Assembly: GCA_036365455.1 (NCBI GenBank) | Contig: JAWQUS010000011.1 | Span: 6,778,001 to 6,842,000, forward strand | Origin: Macrosoma leucophasiata | Lineage: Eukaryota > Arthropoda > Insecta > Lepidoptera > Hedylidae | Length of the DNA stretch: 64,000 nt | Direction: 5' to 3' | Shown here: in pieces, positions 36,357 to 47,982 of the stretch | Layout: each line of letters opens with the position of its first letter | Position numbering within the stretch: the stretch's first letter is position 1 | Made by a program: the position numbers and the translations under genes | The notes under the pieces: generated by a model | What the model was told of the DNA's origin: nothing | The model's input: only the letters and a program-made list of their open reading frames with translations | The model's database searches: none

Positions 36357-37159
36357 ATAATTGCCAACTATCTCAAGGCGGCATTGGATTTATGATAAAT
36401 AAGTCACTTAGGGCGCGTTTCGGTAAACATTACGTGTACTCGTTGTCCCTTTGTAAAAATAAATTAAAATCGAAATGCTCAGTATTTTGTGCCCCAAAAA
36501 GTGTTAAATAGTGAAAAATACTAAAAGACATAAATGTAGCAGTATGAAATTTGGATAAACTAAAAGGACAAAAGTGTAAAACTGTTGAATTAAGAAATAG
36601 ACAAGTAGGTCTACCCCCTAGTGTTCGATATTCAAGTGATTAAAATCCTAATTACAATTACAAAAAACCTAATTATTAAAGGTCAAAAATTACTGTACCA
36701 GTGCGGAACTCGATTGATCAGAGTGTATTTACAGCATTATATCCAAAACTCTTGAGTGCAAAATCGCTAAATGGGACTTACAGTGTTCAGATACCAAAGT
36801 ACCTACCTAATTTCTAGAGATAAATTTAAAGTTTTCTAGGAATATTTGGGGAAAAAGTGAATGATTGCTGTTTGAAATTCAGTAAGTGACCTTATAAATG
36901 TTTCAAAATTTATAAAGATCATTAAAATCTAGATACTGCCTATCGACTTATTAATTATGAGACTACGCACAGCGACATCTACCGACGAATAGCCAAACGA
37001 ACACTGACAGCAACATCAGACATTAAATCAAATACAGTTCACTGCGAATAAGTGATATCGCTCAACGATAGAGGGCGCTAATCCCAATATAAAAATTACT
37101 TTATTCATTATCAAAATAATAGCCGACCAGTGTCCGATAGAGCCCGCTAGTAATCGAAA

Positions 37160-38160
37160 ATGTCACGAGAAATTGAAAAACTGTTACACGAATTAAGATT
37201 ACAAATAAAAGATGATATCAACACTACTTTAATAGAGCAGGAGGAAAGGATTACGTCCAGAATAAATTATAATCTTATCTTAATATATATAAATCTCGTG
37301 TCACAATGTTTGTCCTCAATGGACTCCTAAACCACTTAACCGATTATAATAAAATTCGCACACCATGTGCAGTTCGATCCAACTTGAAAGATAGGATAGC
37401 TTACATTATGCTATGACTAATAGGAGCAGAGCAGCGCGGGCGAAGCCGGGGCGGGCCGCTAGTATAGATATAAAATTCGACCAAGTTAAGAAGGAAATAG
37501 AGCATATCACAAAAATAAACAAAGAACAGGAAGAAAAATTAAACCAGATAGAAAAGCAAATTAGAGTGCGAAATTTAATATTTTTTGGAGTGGACGAAAC
37601 GGAAAAAACCTACCAGGAATTGGAATCAATTATGGTAAAAATGATTAGAAAACTGGGAATAGATTTTCACAAAAATGAGGTGCATATTGTAAGAAGAGTA
37701 GGAAAATATGATAAAGCGAAAATACGGCCAGTTAATATTACAGTCACAACGTACGGAAAAAAAATCGACATTATAAAAAATAAAAATAAACTATCACCCG
37801 TATACATCAAAGAAGATTATCCACCCCATGTAATAGAGAAGAGGAAAGCCTTACAAGAACAACTTGTGCGAGAAAGAGAGAATGGGAAAAGAGCCTACCT
37901 AGTATACGATAAATTAATCATCAAAGATCATAAAAATCTAACCAATAATAACAAGAGAGCCCTTGACACAACGACTCCTTCTCAATCAAAACATAGTATC
38001 TTCACACCACCAGATACACGCATAAGTCAGCCTACTGCAAAGAAAACAAAAGTTATTCCAGGTAACCAGAACTCTATATCTGAGTACCTTCTTCAAGCAC
38101 AGGAGAAACAAAAACTTTCCTCTTCTTCCACAAAACAAAGCGAAACGCGCCGAAAATAGC
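37160..38160 (+). pseudogene. LINE ORF1-like coiled-coil protein, split by a Helitron
   Basis: The reading starts at ATG 37160 (MSREIEKLL...) and runs open to 37277, where a 185-bp Helitron interrupts it. The same kind of protein resumes at 37464 and runs to TAG at 38158. It has an N-terminal coiled coil rich in E, K and Q (residues about 1-80), then an RNA-binding-like block (IRVRNLIFFGVDE, VHIVRRVGK, IRPVNITVTTYGKK, YIKEDYPPHV, LVRERENGKRAYLVYDK). This combination is the N-terminal ORF of lepidopteran RTE/L1-like retroelements. An ATG at 37413 gives a longer apparent frame, but its first 17 residues come from the Helitron end and are an artefact. After 38160 an A-rich run of about 19 leads straight to a LINE 3' tail, so the endonuclease and RT are absent. 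Confidence 0.85.
37278..37462 (+). mobile_element. Non-autonomous Helitron inserted in LINE ORF1
   Basis: 185 bp with 5' TCTTAATATATATAAATC and 3' GGGCCGCTAG, lying between A (37277) and T (37463), as Helitrons do. The same 185-bp unit recurs at 12577-12761. Removing it, plus a nearby TA, rejoins the host ORF frame. Confidence 0.9.
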
Positions 38161-38214
38161 AAAAAAAAAAAAAAAAAAAGCAAATAATAAACTCTCCCAG
38201 TATGGTTGGTCACC

Positions 38215-38360
38215 ACGGGAGTAGTAGACCGCAACCCTCCATCCAAAACAATTCAGTCTATATCGGAACTCTCAATACAGAGGACAATGGACTAGGATGG
38301 AGGAGGCCTTTGTCTAGTTTTGGACATGCCCATAGCATATTAAACATAGAATGAGGGCAA
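38215..38360 (+). pseudogene. LINE 3'-terminal remnant after the ORF1 segment
   Basis: One frame reads QWTRMEEAFV, resembling the C-terminal end of lepidopteran LINE RTs. It follows directly on the A-run after ORF1, so the element seems to be internally deleted, joining a 5' ORF1 part to a 3' tail. Confidence 0.45.
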
Positions 38361-38379
38361 TAAATATGTATTGGTAATA

Positions 38380-39215
38380 AAAACTAGTATGATGATGCGA
38401 CGAAATTTGTTAATTATGTACAAAATCAGATTGATAATAATGTAAAATAAATATTGAATAAATTAAGTATTGAACATTTATAACACGTTACGTTACACAG
38501 AATTATTACTATTACAGAAATAAAATCTAGTTAAACATACATGGAAAAATTATTAAGAAATAAATAAATAACAATTAAATAAATACATATATAATAATAT
38601 AATTTAATATTTTTACAGTTATTTGCCTTTCAATATACATTTTGATAACTAAGTAATTTAAATTGATATTAAAATCTAAATTTACAAATTCAAAAAAAAA
38701 AAATAAAAAAAATATAAGTAATATAACTAGGAATGTAATTTTTATTTAAAATAACTGCATGAATATAATTGATCAATATTTTTATTTAAATATTAAGGAA
38801 TCTAGATAGGTAATCAAATATTTAAGTTAGGTACAATCTAGAATTATTTTGTCAGTAGTTTTATATTATAATGAAATAACAAATTTAAATAAATGAGATT
38901 TCAAAAATACATATACTACGCATACTATCACTCTTTCATCATGTGTAAAGTCTTAAGTACTAATTTGTAAATAACTTAAAATCTAATTGGAATAAACATT
39001 TTAATGATTAATAACTTGATTGATTTAATATAGCTCTCAATATGTAGGTAAATAATTGCGAATATAAAGTATAAGTATAATAATTCATTTTATTTTAATT
39101 TTACATTTAATGGAATACATCCTAAGTGTGAATTGTGTAATGTTATTAATTTTAATAGAACTGTAAATTAAGTCTTGCGCGAATGTTAAGTACCTTAAAA
39201 AGTTTATTCTAAAAG
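38380..39215. other. Extremely AT-rich stretch
   Basis: Very few G or C, many A/T runs such as AATTCAAAAAAAAAAAATAA (38690). No ORF, no RNA gene, no recognisable repeat end. It lies between the ORF1 remnant and a Helitron. Confidence 0.7.
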
Positions 39216-39219
39216 TTAA

Positions 39220-39904
39220 TCTTAATATATATAAATCTCGTGTCACAATGTTTGTCCTCAATGGACTCCTAAACCACTTAACCGATAATAATAAAATTCG
39301 CACACCATGTGCATTTCGATCCAACTTGAGAGATAGGATAGTTTAAATCTCAAATTATAGTCGCAATTTTAATTTATTGCTAATTATTTGTCTTATTATT
39401 TGACAGTCACAATTATCTGTTAACTCCAAATGATTCTAACAGATGTCGATACCTTTCGACTGGGTTGAGTAAGTAATCAATAGATGGCGCTGCTATGGTA
39501 AATCTACAAACGTCATATAAGTTACATTTAAACAGCATACTTACCACATGTTGTTGACGCTATAAATTTTTATTTTGTACCTATTGATTTCTGCTTAACA
39601 TCAAGTGTAAGAACATTTTAATTAATTGTGTTCAACGTACTCCCCCTTCAAATCTCAATCCAGTGAATTTGTATACCAACATCAACATTTTCGTCTTTGT
39701 TCGTAAATAATTTAATTGTACTAAAGGGTTATAGTAGTAGAAAGTCAAATAAGGAGATCACCAAATTTTTTTACAAATACCATCTGTGTGAAAAAGCATA
39801 GTGGACTCCGTGACTGTGTTCACTTATTGTTCCTCTTAGATTGTTTACTATAATGTAATATAACAAAAACTTTAGCCACAGCAACGCGTGGCCGGGTCAG
39901 CTAG
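39220..39904 (+). mobile_element. Non-autonomous Helitron, long form
   Basis: 685 bp, TC...CTAG, between A (39219) and T (39905). Close relative of 11885-12576. It contains a GTAATCAATAGATGGCGCTG segment shared with that copy. It lies just upstream of the decayed RTE element. Confidence 0.92.
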
Positions 39905-40219
39905 TTTTACTATAAAATAATATGTAGACTATTTATTTATTTATTTTATCTATTGATGTAATAACAAACTGTAGTAGGTACCTAAATAGAAGCATGTTTT
40001 TTCATACCTATCACTGATTACTATTGCATGTTTGTTTAAAATTATCAAAAAAATAAATGTATGATAGCTTAAAATTTTAATGTTCACTGTAATCGATTAC
40101 GTAAGAAACTCTGTAATTGTAAACTATGTATTTTCTTTTCTTTTTGGGAAATAAAGGCTAATTTAACTTAATTTTAATTTAAGTCACTTAAAAATAACAT
40201 TGTGGAGGTCGGGAGTGTG

Positions 40220-42775
40220 TCGACAAGGGTAGCGTATCTTGTTCTTAAAATAACTGAGAGACGTCTGCACACTCCGACGACGAGGTTGAGACCATGTACG
40301 AAGATATCGTAAAGGCTATGACACGTACCAAAACACAATTCACTACTGTGATGGGTAACTTCAATGCTAAGGTAGGAGTGCAAGAACGCGACGAATCATA
40401 TGTGGGTCCATATGGATACGGCTACAGAAACAGCAGAGGACAAATGCTTGTTAACTTCCTCGAAAGACAAGGGTTATATATGATGAACTCATTCTATCGA
40501 AAGAAACCCCAAAGGAAGTGGACATGGCGCAGCCCCGATGGGAAAACTAAGAATGAGATTTTTTTATTCTAACTGATAAACGCTATATATTCAGAGATGT
40601 CACCGCCATCAATAGGTACCGGTAGTGATCATCGTTTAGTTCGTGGCACACTAAATATTAATGTCCATCTTGAACGGGCGCGCCTCATGAAGTCAACTCT
40701 TCGTCCAAACCTGCTTCAGGTCAAATCAGGCTCTGAAGCTTTCCAACTTGACCTACAAGATCGGTTTCAGTTGCTAGAAACCACCGAAAACATCGACGAA
40801 GCCACTAGTAATTTGGTGAGGGTTGTACACGAAGTGGCTAGTAAACATTTTCAACGGAGAAGCAATGGACGAAAGTCAAAGCTATCGAGGAGCTGATGAG
40901 GAAAAGACGTGAGGCAACAGGAATCCAAACATCCGAGCGGATAAACTTGAACAAGAAGGTGAAAAAACGTATCAGGAACGATGTTCGCCTCTACAACACA
41001 GACGTAATCTGCAACGCAATTGACCAAAATAAGGGTTCAAAAGTCTTCGCTAAAACCTACAACTCTTCTCTCCCAACAAAGCTCACGACGGCTCAAGGCC
41101 AATCGATAACCTCGAAACCAGAAATACTTGCAGAAATCGGAAAATTCTACGAAGATCTTTATGCCCAGAGAACTCCACAACCTGACACTCGCAATGTGGA
41201 TGACCCAAGATCCAAATTGACTCGACATTATACGGATGAGCTTCCGGACTTTGAACCGAGTGAGATTGGGATAGCACTTGAGCAGCTTAAAAATAACAAA
41301 GCTCCGGGGGAGGATGGAGTTACAACGGAGCTCATGAAAGCCGGAGGAATGCCTTTACTCAACTGGCTAAGCTTTTTTAACTCTGTCCTTCATTCGGGTT
41401 CTATTCCGGAAACTTGGAGTAAGAGTATCGTGATACTCTTCTTTAAAAAAGGAGATAATACTCAGTTGAAAAACTACCGTCCGATATCTCTCCTATGTCA
41501 CATATATAAGCTTTTCTCGAGAGTTATCACCAATCGTCTCGCCCGTAGGCTTGATGAGTTTCAGCCACCGGAGCAGGTTGGGTTTCGTAAAGGCTACAGT
41601 ACCGTAGACCACATCCATACTCTAAGGCAGATTATTCAAAAAACTGAGGAATACAACCAACCTCTGTGCCTGGCGTATGTGTACTACGAGAAAGCTTTCG
41701 ATTCCATCGAGACTTGGGCTGTTCTGGACTCTTTGCGGAGATGTCAGGTAGATTGCCGATACATTGAGGTGCTGAGAAAACTATATGAGGCTGCAACAAT
41801 GACTGTCCAAGTACAAGGACAGAGCACAAGAACAATCCACTTGCGTCGTGGCGTGAGACAGGGAGATGTTATTTCACCCAAATTTTTTACGAACGCATTA
41901 GAGGACGTCTTCAAAACGCTCGACTGGAAAAGACGCGGAATCAATACAAACGGTCAATACATCTCACACCTCCGATTCGCCGATGACATTGTTATCATGA
42001 CCGAATCTCCGCAAGAGCTTGGCGAGATGCTGAATGGTCTAAGCGAAACTTCCCTTAAAGTTGGTCTCGGGATGAATATGAATAAGACCAAAATCATGTT
42101 CAATGACCATGTTACTCCTAGACCAGTAACCATTAATGGCGTTACACTCGAAGTTGTACAAGAATACATCTATCTTGGTCAAAACATCTAACTCGGTAAA
42201 CACAACTTTGAAAAAGAAGCCGACAGAAGAATTCGTTTGGGCTGGGCATTTGGGAAGCTAAGTCACATATTTAAGTCGTCGATCCCACAAAGTTTAAAAA
42301 CAAAGGCATTCAACCAGTGTTTCCTACCCGTTTTAACATACGGAGCCGAGACGTGGACTCTGACCGCGAGACTGGTCCGTAAGTTCAACGTCGCACAACG
42401 AGCGATGGAGCGAGCTATGCTGGGTGTCTCTTTGGCGGATAAAATACGAAATGAGGTTATCCGTCAAAGAACTAAAGTGACCGACGTAGCTCGCAGGATA
42501 AGTAAGTTGAAGTGCCAATGGGCCGGTCACGTCTGTAGAAGGGCTGATAGCCGCTGACTTGAAACTTGTGCTTGAATGGAGACCACGTCTAGGTAAACGT
42601 AGTGTAGGACGACCTGTTGCGCGTTGGAGTGACGACATAAGAAAAGTGGCTGGAGTCGGTTGGATGGGAGCTGCTCAGGATCGGGGTAGTTGGCGTGCTC
42701 AAGGAGAGGCTTACGTCCAGCAGTGGACGGCTATAGGCTGATTAGTATTATTATTATTATTAATTAATTAATGAT
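40220..42775 (+). pseudogene. Decayed RTE-clade LINE (endonuclease and RT)
   Basis: Pieces of one RTE element in several frames. 40294-40572 carries the endonuclease middle (MGNFNAKVG, QRKWTWRSPDGKTKNEI). 40597-40896 carries the SDHRLVR motif. 40896-42191 carries the RT (APGEDGV, KNYRPISLL, GFRKGYST, GVRQGDVISP, FADDIVIM). 42237-42557 continues the same frame after a stop at 42189-42191. 42559-42741 carries the C-terminus (RPVARWSDDIRKVAG, VQQWTAIG). Frameshifts lie near 40565, 40896 and 42550. RT motif A reads YVYYEKAFD where the family has VDYEKAFD, so the first catalytic Asp is Tyr (GAC to TAC). It ends in ATT repeats at 42741-42775, the typical RTE 3' terminus. The first part of the endonuclease is missing. 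Confidence 0.92.
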
Positions 42776-43206
42776 ATAGTTTCACATTTTTAAGTTATTA
42801 AAAAATAGGTAAATAGTTGAATTTTAATTCATTAAAGCATTGCTTTTGGTTTCAGTGTATATTTTTTTAAAGTCCATGATATAATGATGATATATGATGA
42901 TTTCAAAATATTTTCTAAATTTTATACCTTGTGTCAAGCACTTCACTCTCATTCATCATGCTTGATTGGTGGTCGTATCGTCGAATCATGAAGTGTGACT
43001 ACACCGACGTCACCGACGGCGACGACCAACCACGGAGACGATCAATCATTAATTGTTCCATCTCCCATTCCATTAAATCTTCAATTTTTCAGTTTGTTGA
43101 CTTAAATTTTCATCACAGGCGCTTTCACTTCAAGATCTCTTGTTAAACTAGTGTGCCTATTATATCACTTTAAATACCCATTTTATTTAAAGAATCTCTT
43201 CACCTC

Positions 43207-43461
43207 ACTGATGGTAGAGTTCCAGTGTAGGCACCACCGCATTACCAGATTAGGTAATGCGGATCTGAGGCCAAATTGGTAGTGTTACACACATAATAAC
43301 TATCGCAGAGACAAAACAACTAAGGTCTCAGGGGTGGCAATACATCTGCATTTTGACCTCTGGCAAAGACCAGAGTGTGGGTGTCTATAGGCTGCAGTCA
43401 TCACATAACATCAATGTGAACTTCATGCTCGTTTGCCACCTCATTACATTGAAAAAAAAAC
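43207..43461 (+). repeat. Repeat family A with A-tail, downstream of the RPA12 gene
   Basis: ACTGATGGTAGAGTTCCAGT to TTTGCCACCTCATTACATTG plus an A-run. A short tandem GCATTACCAGATTAGGTAATGC lies inside. Confidence 0.8.
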
Positions 43462-43622
43462 CTAAAATATACAGTCCACTCAATTCCATCTCAAACACGT
43501 TGTATTATTTTCTTCACCCTCCAAATAACTCAATACTTTTATATTTTGATTCTATGCTTCTATGTTAGTAGAAAAGCTTGAAAGAAAAGCACGGAATGCC
43601 CAACATCTCAATCGTCAAAATA

Positions 43623-43628
43623 TTTATT
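43623..43628 (-). promoter_or_regulatory. Polyadenylation signal of the RPA12 gene
   Basis: AATAAA on the minus strand, about 66 nt after the TGA of the RPA12 gene. This is the usual place for a cleavage signal. No transcript data are available. Confidence 0.55.
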
Positions 43629-43693
43629 TAGGATATTAAGAATATATAATACAAAATATTAACCTTAAACTAAATCTGCAATTGTCATACACC

Positions 43694-45809
43694 TCATGAA
43701 TTTTCAGTTTCCTTGTATCTGAAAATACAAAACAAATAAATATGAGTTTGTAAACATACTAGGTACATGATATTTTTTAAAACAGCTTGAATACAATTTT
43801 TTTTTTTCTACCTATTGAGTGTTTTTAATAAATATGACAGGCTTGTATGATAAGTTCCTGGCCAAGGCCTGAAAGTGTTACTAATATTTTAAAAGATAAA
43901 TTTTTCTTTATCTTAACCTGTCAGAACACTATCTGTAAATTTCACAATGTTATATATTAAATCTAATTTATAACAATTTAGTCTGTTATGATAAAAAAAA
44001 TCCTAGACCACCAGTGGACCCACGATTGAGAAGTTAACTTTTGCCAATTCTAAGTTATGGTATAGTCCTAATAGTTATGACTCAAAACTCGTAATATCTG
44101 ACAAGAGACAAAACATCTAAGATCTCTTTTCTCTAATGAATTTGCATTAAAAACACCAGATTTAGTGTAGTATCTATAGTAGTAGGGAATCCAGGATGCT
44201 ATATTTACCCGAGCGTGTCAGTTTAAGATATGGGAGATACCTTGCACCCTGTTGGTTACCTACACTAAATCTATAGTTTGTATATAAAGAGGCGCCCGAA
44301 GGGTAGCCCTTAAAAATTCAAAAGATCGCTACGATCTTACTCATCTTCCAAATCAGAAAACAAGTATGCAGGATGGTAACAGTATAGTGCAGCCTTTAGA
44401 TATCTTCCACTCCTGAGGTGTGAGTTGTTATTCCTCTGTGATCGTTATTAAGGGATCATACTTTTATTTATTTTATTATAGCCTTTACATTCTGAATTGT
44501 TTGTTGTGGGTTTCGAAGTTAAAGTAAGTCTCTTAATTCAGTATGCCTCCTGGCAAAAGCCTCTTCTAGCTTTTTCCACTGGGCTCTATCACAAGCCACT
44601 CATTTCCAGTTCGGACCCGCTGTTAACTTTAATTCATCCTCCCATATTCTCAGTTCTTTGGTATTTTTGGGGTACCAGTCTATGATGGTTTTACCCCATT
44701 TTTCTTGTTTTTCCCTTAACGTGTTCTGTCTTTAGATAAAATAATCATACTTAGAAAAAATAATAAATAAACTTACTTGCAAGACACACATGTATAAAAT
44801 ACTGTCTGCCCTTCATCAGCTGACCGCAGTTGCAGTGTTGCATAAGACATTCTGTCGTTACCACACCTTGGACATCTACGCTCTACAACTGGCCCCTCTG
44901 GATGGTCCATGTTCAGTATATTCTCCTTTGTTACCGCTGACACAGTGTTGAAGTGTAAGGTGTACTGGAATTTTAGATTGCTGAAACCTAGAAAAATGTG
45001 GATATATTGACATCTCATCTTGTCATGAGGGTGTTATGTTTACCCTCAGTTTAAAGTTTTAACTGGTGGTAAAAACCTGTAAATACAGATGGTGGAAAAC
45101 AAGCATGCAGCTCACATAAATGTTAAGTGATGACTGCAGCCTATAGACATCTACACAAAAACCAGAGGTCAAAAGGCAGATGCATTGCCACCCCTGAGAC
45201 CTAAGTTGTCATGTCTCTGTGATAGTTATTATGGGGCCATATATAACCATGTAACCGGAACACGATAGGACTGAACACTACCATTTAGCAGGAGGTAAAA
45301 TAAAAAAAAACTACTCTTTTAGGCTTTAAGCGCTTCCTAACAGTGCCGGGTAAACCCGGTGCGGGGCCCGTAGCAAAGTGAACATGGGGCCCTAGAGTCA
45401 CATTGCCTACGGAAATTTAGGATGTAAATAAAACAAAACATTTACGAAGAGGAATCGAAAACAATAGGTATTAGGGGATTCCGCTGTAAGTATTGTGGTA
45501 TTGCCTACTTACAACATAATAATATACCTATATAATTACAGTATGGCCAACGACCCCCAAGGCGTAGGGCCCGTAGCATTTGCTGCCTCCTGCTATATGG
45601 CAAATCCGGTACTGCTTCATAATAGTTCATACGCAACAGGTATACCTAACAATTTCCATATATAACTAGAACTCCACCTACTTACTTTCAGGATCATAAA
45701 CAGATTTACAAGCATAACATTTCACGGAACCAAACTCCTGCAGAAGAGGAAGAATGGATCCACATCGAGCGCAGAAAGCTGTGCTACTTTGAAACTGACA
45801 GGACTCCAT
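43694..45809 (-). CDS. RpI12: RNA polymerase I subunit RPA12 (complete, three exons)
   Basis: Exons on the minus strand are 45809-45686, 44987-44777 and 43718-43694 (124+211+25 nt), with GT-AG introns and matching phases, giving 119 codons plus TGA. The N-terminal zinc ribbon has CARCG (C13, C16) and CYACK (C31, C34). The C-terminal TFIIS-type ribbon has CPRCG (C80, C83), CVSCK (C108, C111) and the hallmark RSADEGQT with the acidic pair D99-E100. RPA12 family proteins are about 120-125 residues with this two-ribbon layout. They are the Pol I subunit that supports nascent rRNA cleavage and termination in the nucleolus. The ATG at 45809 is the first in frame; an earlier ATG at 45816 is in another frame and soon stops. 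The last exon is only 25 nt and completes a tail ending ETENS. Intron 1 carries a family A repeat, and intron 2 a LINE remnant on the same strand. The identification rests on motifs; splicing is inferred. Confidence 0.93.
44525..44715 (-). pseudogene. RTE-like LINE C-terminal remnant in RPA12 intron 2
   Basis: The minus strand reads a stretch with WEDELKLTAGPNW, then a stop, then DRAQWKKLEEAFARRHTELRD. This is the typical extreme C-terminus of lepidopteran RTE-type reverse transcriptases. It holds at least one stop and has no upstream RT domain, so it is a dead 3' fragment. It lies inside intron 2 of the RPA12 gene in the same orientation. Confidence 0.7.
45085..45300 (-). repeat. Repeat family A in RPA12 intron 1
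   Basis: ACAGATGGTGGAAAACAAGC to CACTACCATTTAGCAGG; the 5' head is missing. Confidence 0.8.
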
Positions 45810-45913
45810 ACTCCATGTATTTACAAACACGATATACTTTATATGAAAATGTTAATGATTGTTTGAGTGAAACAAAGAGAAGTTAAACAATAATAAAATA
45901 ATATTTTTATTTT

Positions 45914-45921
45914 ATCTTAGG
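45914..45921. repeat. Left 8-bp target duplication of the TIR element
   Basis: ATCTTAGG directly before CATAGAGC. It is identical to the 8 bp directly after the right end (48586-48593). Confidence 0.85.
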
Positions 45922-47158
45922 CATAGAGCATAGAGGAGTAGCCATAGCTTTTTTTTTTAAATTTATTCATGACCATAGATACAAAGTCTTTCAGTCGTAT
46001 ACATATTGAATATCACATTTCTTTAAATTAATGAATATCCATATGGAAGATGACGATGAATAAATGCTTCCATGAGGAATATGATGAGATGATGGGATGG
46101 CTCCAGTAAAGCGATGGGGACTTTACTAGGAGTTTTATGATGTTTTGGAGGCAATACGAAAAATCACTTTTCAGTTCATAATATCACTTTCTTACACTCG
46201 TGAACATTATCGAATGCTTTATGATAAAAATCCCACCATTTTTAAACATAAAAACGCGACTATACACAAATTTCGAAAATAATATTACGCAGCGACACAG
46301 CTCTTTTCCGCATTCCCGCCAAAACTCACCAGTAGCCACAGCGTGTTTAACGTGTTTTACCGAAGCAAAATATTCTGCCATTTTTTGCGGGGGGAACACA
46401 CACTTTCTTAAATTCACACACAACAAAAATCGTCTATTACTACGAAACTCACACCTTGACTTTAACAAAACACATCAACAATTTCACACACACATGTAAT
46501 CATTCTGTGTCATAATAGTGTAAAGAATGATGTAACTACATCGACAAGTCCTAAAAACCATAGACATGCGACAAGTGTCGATAAATTTTATCGATAAATT
46601 ACTTAACTCTGGGAAATAAGGTTTAAATGAAATATACTTTGTATTATTATAAAGATAATCTTGTCGCGTTATGCGCACGTATAGTCCGGTCAATTTAGAC
46701 CAATAAAATAGAGTGAAATTACATAAAGTCCTAACAAGCTGAATTTTTAGTTAAATTGTTCAAATCATAATTATAAACAATGTCTATAAGTTCCCCATCA
46801 TTCCCGTGTATGGAAAAAAAAATATTCAAGGTCAAAGTTAAAAAAAATGAATTTTTCGCGATTTTCAGCAAAACGGTAAGTTTTATCAAAAAAGTACCCC
46901 AAGCAAATATTGTAGATCATAAAATTATCTATAAAAAAATGTATCAATATTTTTTTCTTATGAGCCACCGTTTCTGAGATATAACGATTCAAAAAGTTAT
47001 AAAAGTTGTTATCGTCATAATATGCACACGTTTCCACGCCACCTATGAGGTATTGTACTTAGCGCGTTTTTTTTAATGTGGTTTCCCCAGTAGTGCCTAC
47101 TCCACGGGTCAGTTGTGATCCTGTTTAATGTAAAACTATTGCAAAATAACGGAAATTT

Positions 47159-47584
47159 TCAAAGATTAGAAAAGATCAAAGCGATGTAAATTAAAAAAAG
47201 TGTTGAAGTTCTTTCGTCTGATTCGTAAGTTTCAAATTCTTGTTGATCTTCCCCTGCTTCTTCTTCATCTTCATTTTGGATGCAAGTCAATTGCGTCAAT
47301 AGCGATGTATAGCGCGATACTTCGTCGGAATCAAACGAATCCTCCATTGTTTGTGATTCAATATTAGAGCACGACCAGCCTTGACAATTTGTGCATGCCA
47401 AAGAACAAAACAGCTCGACTTTTTTGCAACCACATTTAGCACTGCATCCCTTTTTGCAATTGCAAGAAATAGTGTTCAGCAGTTTTTCCGGCGTAGGTGG
47501 AAGTAAAGATTGAACTGGCTCAAATATATTGTTGACCAACTTCCAATCCCAGTCGGTAGGGTCTAGCTGATAACCAAGCCACAC
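47159..47584 (-). pseudogene. CXC (Tesmin/TSO1-like) cysteine-rich tail of an arthropod-expanded protein family
   Basis: 141 codons on the minus strand. It starts with WLGYQLDPTDWDWKLV, then LPPTPEKLLNTISCNCKKGC, and a dense cysteine block (CNCKKGCSAKCGCKK...CSLACTNCQG..CSN) at residues about 42-74. An acidic tail (EDEEEAGEDQQEFE) follows. The Cys pattern is that of a CXC zinc-binding motif. As far as I recall, this tail ends large uncharacterised proteins that occur in many copies in arthropod genomes and look element-borne; this is knowledge, not a search. Only the C-terminal part is present. Upstream (47585-47680) there is low-complexity sequence, not the expected preceding domain, so it is a fragment. 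It lies within the 8-bp-duplicated TIR element. Confidence 0.6.
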
Positions 47585-47899
47585 TTAAACTTGGTAATAT
47601 ACTCGAAAAAGATGTTGGTGAGCAGCAACTGAGGTTGGAGGAAGACGGTGGTGGTGGTGGATTTTTTCAAATTTACCAGTAGTTTCTGAGATTAGCGCGT
47701 TCAAACAAACAAACAAACTCTTCAGCTTTATAACATTAGTTTAGATTTTCGCTCGGTGAGTTACATGTGACTCTGTCACGTGTTCACAATACTAGCAGCC
47801 TATGTGCTTTCATATCAGATGGCCATCAATGCGTCTATACAATATCATGTAGAGAGAAGCATTAACGTAAACCAGATTTTTTTAACTAACCAAAAGTGC

Positions 47900-47982
47900 T
47901 TATGATCCAAAATTTACCTAAATTTATATCCAAAAAAGCTGCCCAAAGTCACTTTTTCACGCGTACGAAGTCGCGGGCACAG
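47900..47982 (+). mobile_element. Helitron 3' end inside the TIR element
   Basis: Ends CACGCGTACGAAGTCGCGGG then CACAGCTAG before T. The 5' boundary is not recognised. Confidence 0.5.

Noticed and set aside
37413..37463. ATG at 37413 as the true start of the ORF1-like protein
   Set aside because: The first 17 codons are Helitron sequence identical in kind to 12711-12761; the family-like N-terminus is upstream at 37160.
46184..46499. Overlapping plus- and minus-strand ORFs of about 95-99 codons
   Set aside because: They lie in the retroposon and MITE-interior fragments inside the TIR element; no domain on either strand.
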